Shown in pieces: positions 43,087 through 64,000 of a DNA stretch of 64,000 nt. The translations under genes and the position numbers were made by a program. The stretch comes from Pisaster brevispinus (Eukaryota > Echinodermata > Asteroidea > Forcipulatida > Asteriidae): assembly GCA_023634235.1 (NCBI GenBank), contig JAMKCF010000002.1:3869001-3933000 (forward strand), given 5' to 3'. Within the stretch, counting starts at the first letter, position 1. Every line of letters begins with the position of its first letter. Under the pieces are notes generated by a model. That model had not been told where the DNA came from and searched no databases. It saw only the letters and a program-made list of their open reading frames with translations.

Positions 43087-44975
43087 GTAATAATAATAAT
43101 TTTACTTATTCTCATAGGTTCATCTTGCAATCAGATGATAAAACAAATAATGAATGTTTTACATTCGTGCAATAATATTTTCATTCATTGAAAGATGGAA
43201 TGTTCCATTAAACTCTGCCTAACCTCGTTAAATGGAACATTCCATTTTTTAACTCATGAAAGTATTCTTACTCATAAATATTCATTATTTTAGTGTAATA
43301 TTTCATTATTTTGCCCCTTTTTATGGGGGGGGGCAGGTTGCTTGCACTCTCATGACGCACTGTGACTGGTTCAGTGCCTAAGCTGTTAGAAAATCCAGAA
43401 TTTGATTTGATCTAGGACTCTGGTCGGAAAACAGCGGGAGGAACTAGAATTTTGAGTAGGCATTAGCTTCAGAAAGAAAAATATCGTCTGTATCATATAA
43501 ATATACCTTATCTGCAAAAAAATACATAAAAATAAAACAATTTTAAACTGATGAACCTTGATCTTTGTGTTTATTTCTGTTTTTAGACCGTAATAATTCA
43601 GATGCATCAAGAACTATTGAATATCTTTTAATTGTATAACTTTTACCACCACAATTCCAGTTGTCGGAAATTAACAGTGTAAAGCAGCTTTCTAAATAAA
43701 GCTTTTTCCGAATTGGGGGCTACAGCTACGGCTCTGACTGTTGCTAAGGGTGTTGCTAAGGATGTACTTTACTTCAACACATGATGAAGTGGAAATCTAG
43801 CTGTAGCCATTGTAACCGAGAAACCCAAGTCCTGTTTTGGATAAAGGACCCAAGATGTACTACGCTGCAGACTTCTTAGATAATATTCCATTGCTAAGTG
43901 GCCTAAGGCTGTGGCTAGAATATTGTCAACGACAAAATTTCATCATTTGGGGTTGCAGTCATAAGCAGAACTAGCCATAAGAGCTCTAGGTAGACACAAC
44001 GTCAGTCGAAACATTTTTGTACAGTAAATTGTTTCCATTTTGTGTGTGTAAGCTACACTACGCAATCTACACAACTGGTTTTTTTTATTGCATCATTTCC
44101 TACAACAGTTTTTTCATTACAGTTAGAATTTCACTGAAGGTAATTTGTTTATAATGATTTCTCATCAGAAAAGTACGAACAGCTGAACAGTGTGAGGTGT
44201 TTTTAGACTCGAACCTCAAAATTCTAAAACTTATTCCTTGGTCTTGCTTAGACTGGTCCCCTGTCTTTATCCGCAGGGATAAAGACAGGCACTGGTTTTA
44301 CAGACCCAATGATTTCATTGGATACAACAATTTCATTGGATAAACGTGCTGTGACGTAAGCTTTGCATATCTATGTTTTGTTATGATTGGTCGAGGTTAC
44401 GAGGTGATGTAGTTTGTCAGCTTGCACTTTCGATCGTCTGCTGCATGCAACTAGCGTCATGTAGTGTTGTTTTATTTACTATGTAATGTGAACATGTACG
44501 TGTGAATTGACTGCGAGTCTTCGTGTGAAATGAATGCTAGGTCAAAGGTACATCTGCCAACATCCGGTCTGGCAGGTATCTGGCTTTATTCACGAGCCTC
44601 GAAGTGTGACGTCAGATGTTCGGGCTAGGTTTTGCTTGACTTGGTGGATTTAGTGCTGTAGAGACCAAACCATGGTTGGCAGAGGGACAGGGCTCGATAT
44701 AACAAAGCACTAAGATTCGTCTCAAGTTGAGTTTAACGTGACATCACACTTTGCTTAGAAATTAAGAGTGATACACAGCTTAAGATCAATATGAGTTCTT
44801 TGTGAAATCAGCCCCTAGGATAGCAATCTTCTGTGTCTAAAGACCATTTCTATAAGAGTGTAAAACAAGTAAAGACTATTTGCCATCCAGCCTTTGTATG
44901 GATTGGGTGTATTGTTTTGACAGTAGGTAGTAGGAAATAGCAGTTTGCAAACTAATCAGTGTTACTTTCAGTAGG
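43087..44975. other. Intergenic DNA with small repeats
   Basis: It contains a short palindrome, GGAATGTTCCATT with AATGGAACATTCC, at 43197-43243, and the third copy of the GTTGCTAAGG MITE family at 43706-43812. A hairpin TGTCTTTATCC / GGATAAAGACA lies at about 44262-44287. A MITE-like segment at 44690-44815 is related to 37229-37386. The leftmost part of the minus-strand repeat gene's 3' UTR should lie here; a minus-strand AATAAA at about 44590 is a possible signal. Confidence 0.4.
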
Positions 44976-46809
44976 CTAGTAGGTAGGTTCCTTCAACTCA
45001 AAGTCAGGACCAGTCTTGCTTTCAAGAGGGATGGCAGTCGGTTCCTTCAACTCAAAGTCAGGACCAGTCTTACTTTCAAGAGGGATGGCAGTCGGTTCCT
45101 TCAACTCAAAGTCAGGACCAGTCTTACTCTCAAGAGGGATGGCAGTCGGTTCCTTCAACTCAAAGTCAGGACCAGTCTTGCTCTCAAGAGGGATGGCAGT
45201 CGGTTCCTTCAACTCAAAGTCAGGACCAGTCTTACTCTCAAGAGGGATGGGGGACGGTTCCTTCAACTCAAAGTCAGGACCAGTCTTACTTTCAAGAGGT
45301 ATGGGGGATGGTTCCTTCAACTCAAAGTCAGGACCAGTCTTACTCTCAAGAGGTATGGCAGTCGGTTCCTTCAACTCAAAGTCAGGACCAGTCTTACTCT
45401 CAAGAGGTATGGGGGACGGTTCCTTCAACTCAAAGTCAGGACCAGTCTTACTCTCAAGAGGTATGGCAGTCGGTTCCTTCAACTCAAAGTCAGGACCAGT
45501 CTTGCTTTCAAGAGGGATGGCAGTCGGTTCCTTCAACTCAAAGTCAGGACCAGTCTTGCTTTCAAGAGGGATGGCAGTCGGTTCCTTCAACTCAAAGTCA
45601 GGACCAGTCTTACTTTCAAGAGGGATGGCAGTCGGTTCCTTCAACTCAAAGTCAGGACCAGTCTTACTCTCAAGAGGGATGGCAGTCGGTTCCTTCAACT
45701 CAAAGTCAGGACCAGTCTTGCTTTCAAGAGGGATGGCAGTCGGTTCCTTCAACTCAAAGTCAGGACCAGTCTTGCTCTCAAGAGGGATGGCAGTCGGTTC
45801 CTTCAACTCAAAGTCAGGACCAGTCTTGCTCTCAAGAGGGATGGGGGACGGTTCCTTCAACTCAAAGTCAGGACCAGTCTTACTTTCAAGAGGTATGGGG
45901 GATGGTTCCTTCAACTCAAAGTCAGGACCAGTCTTACTCTCAAGAGGTATGGCAGTCGATTCCTTCAACTCAAAGTCAGGACCAGTCTTACTCTCAAGAG
46001 GTATGGGGGACGGTTCCTTCAACTCAAAGTCAGGACCAGTCTTGCTTTCAAGAGGGATGGCAGTCGGTTCCTTCAACTCAAAGTCAGGACCAGTCTTGCT
46101 TTCAAGAGGGATGGCAGTCAGTTCCTTCAACTCAAAGTCAGGACCAGTCTTACTTTCAAGAGGGATGGCAGTCGGTTCCTTCAACTCAAAGTCAGGACCA
46201 GTCTTGCTCTCAAGAGGGATGACAGTCGGTTCCTTCAACTCAAAGTCAGGACCAGTCTTGCTTTCAAGAGGGATGGCAGTCGGTTCCTTCAACTCAAAGT
46301 CAGGACCAGTCTTGCTTTCCACATACCCCTTATTAATCTGTTTGGAAAGAAAACTAAAATTTACAATCTTTATAAACGTGATGAAACTTACTTTTTGGTT
46401 TTAGGAAACATTAGTTTTAGGAAACATTAATGTACGACAGATTAATCATTGAATTATAATTATGACATTGTAGTGAGTATCGCAGTTTTACCTCATTTTA
46501 GTCAATCACCATACGTTTTTCCTTTGTTGTAAATATTAAACAAGTTTTTTACATCACTTTTTGACCTCCTTTTTTAGACTTAAAGTTGAAGGGGGGAAAA
46601 ATATTTAAAATGTCTAGGATGCCACTGCATTTCAACTTAATTCCATCAAAAACATATCTAAAAGTTATTTCACCATATGGAATAAGTCCTGATTTGACAA
46701 ACTTGAATTGGGGCTTTCAAAATAAAAATTTCAAAGCTATAAAACTTACCGGCTTTGCAGAAGCCATTGCACACAATGCAGTTATCACCAATGTAAACCA
46801 CAACATCAT
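44976..46809 (-). CDS. Secreted protein built of 18-residue tandem repeats, two exons, unrecognised family
   Basis: Exon 1 (46809-46750) encodes MMLWFTLVITALCAMASAKP, a textbook signal peptide with likely cleavage after ASA. Its donor is CCG/GTAAGT. Exon 2 (46337-44976, acceptor TTTCCAAACAG) joins in phase 0 and adds INKGYV, then 24 full copies and one partial copy of ESKTGPDFELKEPTAIPL, ending KEPTY. Total is 473 residues. The repeats are nearly identical; substitutions fall at PTA (PSP in six copies; PTV, LTA and STA once each). There are no Cys residues and no dibasic sites in the repeats. The composition (Pro, Glu, Lys, Asp) predicts an acidic disordered chain. A TATAAAA lies 167 bp upstream of the ATG. 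Role is unknown: a matrix, mucus or adhesive component, or a peptide precursor, are possibilities only. A resemblance of LKEPTAIPLESK to thymosin-beta cores is too weak to use. Confidence 0.72.
44985..46320. repeat. 54-bp coding minisatellite, about 25 units
   Basis: Each unit on plus begins GGTTCCTTCAACTCAAAGTC and continues AGGACCAGTCTTGCTTTCAA, then GAGGGATGGCAGTC, with few point differences. Because 54 is a multiple of 3, frames without a stop stay open throughout. Two plus-strand frames are therefore also long, but only the minus frame has a start, signal peptide, splice sites and TATA box. Confidence 0.95.
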
Positions 46810-46975
46810 TCTTGCTAAGCAATTCCTTCCCAAAACTTAAAGTAATCCAGAGGAGTTTTTACCCGCGCTGGCTTTCCGAAGAATCAGATGGATGTGTCGA
46901 TTTAACGAGTACTAATGAAGCACATCACCAAGTAGATTAACACCAATGTAAATGGTGTAGTCTTCTCTTCAAACG

Positions 46976-46982
46976 TTTTATA
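46976..46982 (-). promoter_or_regulatory. TATA box of the secreted tandem-repeat gene
   Basis: The minus strand reads ATGTATAAAACG. It lies 167 bp upstream of the start codon at 46809, which would place the start of transcription near 46950 and leave a 5' UTR of about 140 bp. None of the other genes in the window shows a comparable TATA box. Confidence 0.5.
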
Positions 46983-46989
46983 CATGGTC

Positions 46990-48038
46990 ACTGTTATATA
47001 TCACAGAACTATGGACATATTGGGCTCAGTAAATGAGCTTTTTAGCTTCAGTTTATAAACGGCTTGTAAAAGAGGCTAGGTGATTAATTTTGTTTTGAAG
47101 ACCTACCAGTATTTCCAATAGGAATTAGCCTTTTAACATAATTAAAAAAGGGCCTTCCTTTTTAATTAGTTCTCCATAATGCTGGTATCTTGAAATAAAG
47201 ATGTTAAAAAATTAATTTTCCAGGATATTAGTTATTGGCGAATTAATATGTAATGCGCTCCAATTAAAAGAGTAAGCAAATAATTGTTATATTCATTACT
47301 AAAATAAATAGTTATTGATAATTAATAAAGAATAAACGTCAACTGAGACAGGGCTGTCAACATTATTCTAGCTGCAAAAAGCACGGCCGAGAGAGAACAA
47401 ATTGTTTGAAAACAGTTTTTTGATTGCATTGTTGAGGTCAAAAACAGTCTCTTTTACTTTCCCTCATCATTTGCTAGAAATACGATACTACCCCCCCCAA
47501 TTAATCATTAGAGAGTACTGCGGATAAAATGACGTTAGTGTATTATATGCTAATTAATTCCCAATCAGCTCTTATGATTGGCCGTTGCGTATACACACCT
47601 CTTTCACGCCTCCTCGATTATTGAAACACTTGCAGCCAATCACAATCGATCATTTGGTATCATTTTCATTCCAATGCTTTTTCCCTTCGTCTATTTTACG
47701 TGATTTAACGAGAGAAACGGGGTTTTTATCGCAAGGTTCTATGTATTTTTGCTTCATAATCATAGTGTCGCAATTTTATTTCCCAAGTTGCAGCCCTACG
47801 CCCTCTATTTTTAATTGTGAAGACTATAGTCAGATACCCTTACAAATGAATATAGATACAGATTAAGCCTTACCGTGAAGTCAGGGGAGTGGACTCTCAC
47901 GCGATCTTATAAACGTATGTGTTCGTATCGCGCTATCACGTAATCGTCGGCCCATAGGAAGCTTGTTTCTACAGACACTTTCTCCCAGTTACGTCTGTGG
48001 ATTTCTCTCTCAGGACCTGAGCTCAACGCAATTCTAAA
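46990..48038. other. Divergent intergenic region between the repeat gene and ALDH4A1
   Basis: AT-rich to about 47500, then more CpG toward ALDH4A1 (CACGCGATC, TATCGCGCTATCACGTAAT, GTAATCGTCGG). The ALDH4A1 promoter and 5' UTR probably lie in about 47860-48038. No other coding exon is seen. Confidence 0.4.
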
Positions 48039-61825
<13,787 letters not shown>

Positions 61826-64000
61826 CTCGTCGTCTAAAACCCCAATGGCAAAAACATCACCATGGTAGCCACAGTATACACCTTAAAAAGAGGACTCTTT
61901 TTATCGGGATAACATTTTCCTTTATCTCCTACAAGTTTCCCAATCTAAATGTGTAGATTTCACTCTTCAGGAGTTGAGAAATGTCCATGGTGCTTCCATA
62001 AAAATCCCAGATTGGTGTAAGAATAGTAAAATCATAAAAGGAAATGGTAGATGAACATCTAAAGCAATCTAGTTTCAGAACTTATGTGAACCGTTAGTTA
62101 ATCACCCAATTCTATAACAGACTATGTGAGTTTATAACAGTAAGTACCAACACTATATTATAATTGACGTTTTGTACTGATTCAACAACTTTCACTCTAC
62201 ATTGCAGCTGAAAGAAAGTGTCGGATTGGAATACTAATGGTTTTCATTTGTGTTGACAAAGTGATCAATAGTTTTTTAACTGATATTATTCAGAATGCAT
62301 TTTGAAGAGAATTAATGCAAAATTATAAAGAGATATAATCAAGTGCCTTGATTGATAATGACTTTATTTCAGATATGTAATTGTAATTTTTCGATTTGAT
62401 TAGGGAGCCATGCAACATTTCAGCTGATCGGCTGGTTTCCTTGCTTTTGGTTCGACAGCTGTGCCAATGAAAATTGAAAAAACTCAGTACAAAGTGTTGC
62501 TGTGCCTGGCACTTTCCTTTGCTTGTGTTTGTTTTTCGACAAGCTGCAGCTGATGCCTGCTTAATGTGACATTTTCAAGACTTTTTATAGTTATTTTTAG
62601 GAAATGTTTTAAACTTTTTTCCCACTCTTTTAGCAAAGATTTTATTCAGTTAGTCTTGAAGTATGGATGTTTTTTTTCTTTAGTTTTTGTTTCCTATAAT
62701 TTTTTCAATGTGCCATAAAATGAGAAAAGAGCAAAATTTTAATATCACTCGGTGAGTAAAATATTCTTGCATCTACGATGATCTATCCAGTACAGCCTAT
62801 AGGGAATCTCCTCAAGTTGCATTACCTTTTTGTTCTCCAAATGCGTAAAAATTTAGATTTTTTCCCCCACTTTTGCGTTGCATGCATTATGACTGAAGTT
62901 CTTAATAGCTGCAGCAGAAAACAGAAAAAATGCTCCATGCAGAAAACGTTGTATCCCTGCGCATACTTGTTTTGTGTGTACATCCGGGCTATTTTATGCG
63001 CGATTTTTGGCGAGTTTTTGCATTGACACAATGATATCTACTTTGCTGTGTAGATTGTCCTTGTCAGTGAATAAGGATGACTAGAGCATGCTGTTCAGAG
63101 CGTTGAGACCAACAGTTACTCTGCGGCAGTGAAGTAAATCACAAGAAGTCATCTCATTTCACTAAGCTAAGTTATAGTCCAGGCCAAATTTCCTACCTTC
63201 TAATCAGCGTCTTGACTGAAAATTTGATAATTTCCTCAACTAGAGGACGGTTGCTATTTAATATTTAATATTTAAATAAATTTTTGTAACCAAACAATTA
63301 GCTTAACATTGGGCGATGCATCTTTAACTTTAGCAGCTGTTACTGAAGGTGTTGCCAGGGGCGTCCTTCGCATCAACGCATGTTAACATGGCGATCAAGC
63401 CGCAGCTGTCAATTCCGACCAAGCCATAATTTGTAGAGCTGCTGCTACACAAAAGAGTGCTTTGCATAAACATTGGATGGTCTTGACTAATTCAGAGCTG
63501 GAAAGTTTATGTATAAATTCATGATGAATAGAATTGTGAGATGAGTCGGCTTTGGAATTATCAAACAAAAGCTTAAAAAAGCAACGCTTCTATGAAGTTT
63601 TTAATAAACCCAGAACCTACAATTTTCTCCTCATTAAATTCGTTTTTCTTTCTTCAGGTGTGCTTTTTTAGACTTTGATTTGGTTGAAATGTAGCATTGA
63701 AATGGTAATGTACTTTTTTAAGTAGTAAAATTAAACATCAAAATAATTGAATTGTTTACAACAATCTCTTTGTTACATATTGTCTATAATATTAATGTTA
63801 CTATTATTCCAATTGGATTATTTTTGAGTCATAATGACATATAAAATAAAGTGTGGATATGGAGTCCTCATTAAATGGTCTAAAAAATGTTGATTTTATT
63901 TTTTACGGAAGAGTTGCAGGTGTTTTGAGAGAAAAACAAAATTAAAGTCATAATTAGGCCTTTCTATTAATGTGACCAAGTACAAGTCGTAATTATATTT
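61826..64000 (+). other. ALDH4A1 3' UTR and flank
   Basis: No further coding exon is seen. Candidate polyadenylation signals AATAAA lie at 63603-63608 and 63845-63850. About 62942-62995 matches 42340-42393 in the EXOC8 3' flank. About 63035-63200 is a diverged relative of the foldback element (ATCTACTTTGCTGTGTAGAT, CTCTGCGGCAGTGAAGTA). About 63330-63422 is the fourth copy of the GTTGCTAAGG MITE family. Confidence 0.5.

Noticed and set aside
44985..46320. Thymosin-beta/WH2-like repeats in the tandem-repeat protein
   Set aside because: Only a few residues agree with the LKKTET..LP core, the unit is half the usual length, and a signal peptide argues against an actin-binding cytosolic role.
45016..46404. 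Long plus-strand open frames (462 and 304 codons) across the 54-bp array
   Set aside because: They arise because the unit length is a multiple of three. They lack splice sites, signal peptide or promoter, all of which support the minus frame.

Overview
The window is eukaryotic nuclear DNA from an invertebrate deuterostome, most likely an echinoderm. Long AT-rich introns carry GT-AG splice sites. The vertebrate-type genes KLHL17, EXOC8 and ALDH4A1 are all interrupted by many introns, and the intergenic and intronic DNA is full of short inverted-repeat transposons and tRNA-derived SINEs. The echinoderm assignment is an inference from gene structure and repeat style, not a database match.

Layout, left to right. 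(1) 552-1039, minus: first coding exon of a Nudix hydrolase (NUDT8-like); the rest lies off the left edge. (2) 2502-8434: an apparently complete DNA transposon with 12-bp terminal inverted repeats and a 9-bp target duplication. It encodes a two-exon protein of 1,254 residues with a candidate DD..CxxH RNase H-like core. (3) 11935-18709, minus: a complete nine-exon KLHL17 (actinfilin) orthologue of 617 residues. (4) 22807-41448, plus: a complete 17-exon EXOC8 (exocyst Exo84) orthologue of 682 residues, with introns packed with MITEs and SINEs. (5) 42940-43086, plus: a possible first exon of a small unrecognised gene. (6) 44976-46809, minus: a two-exon gene for a secreted protein of 473 residues, made of a signal peptide followed by 24 full copies plus a partial copy of an 18-residue repeat. 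(7) 48039-61825, plus: a complete 14-exon ALDH4A1 (mitochondrial P5C dehydrogenase) of 553 residues; intron 2 holds a 44-copy 41-bp minisatellite. (8) 61826-64000: ALDH4A1 3' UTR and flank.

The cellular genes are housekeeping genes with no evident shared pathway: an E3-ligase adaptor, an exocytosis tether and a proline catabolism enzyme. KLHL17 and EXOC8 are divergent, as are the secreted-repeat gene and ALDH4A1. EXOC8 and the secreted-repeat gene converge.

The two most novel-looking items are the transposon, which has a plausible non-autonomous relative at 23090-24029 with the same terminal GGATGTC motif and the same 9-bp duplication, and the secreted tandem-repeat protein. A recurring theme is small tandem duplication around splice sites, seen in KLHL17, EXOC8 and ALDH4A1. 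All exon boundaries were derived by eye from splice consensus, phase agreement and family similarity.
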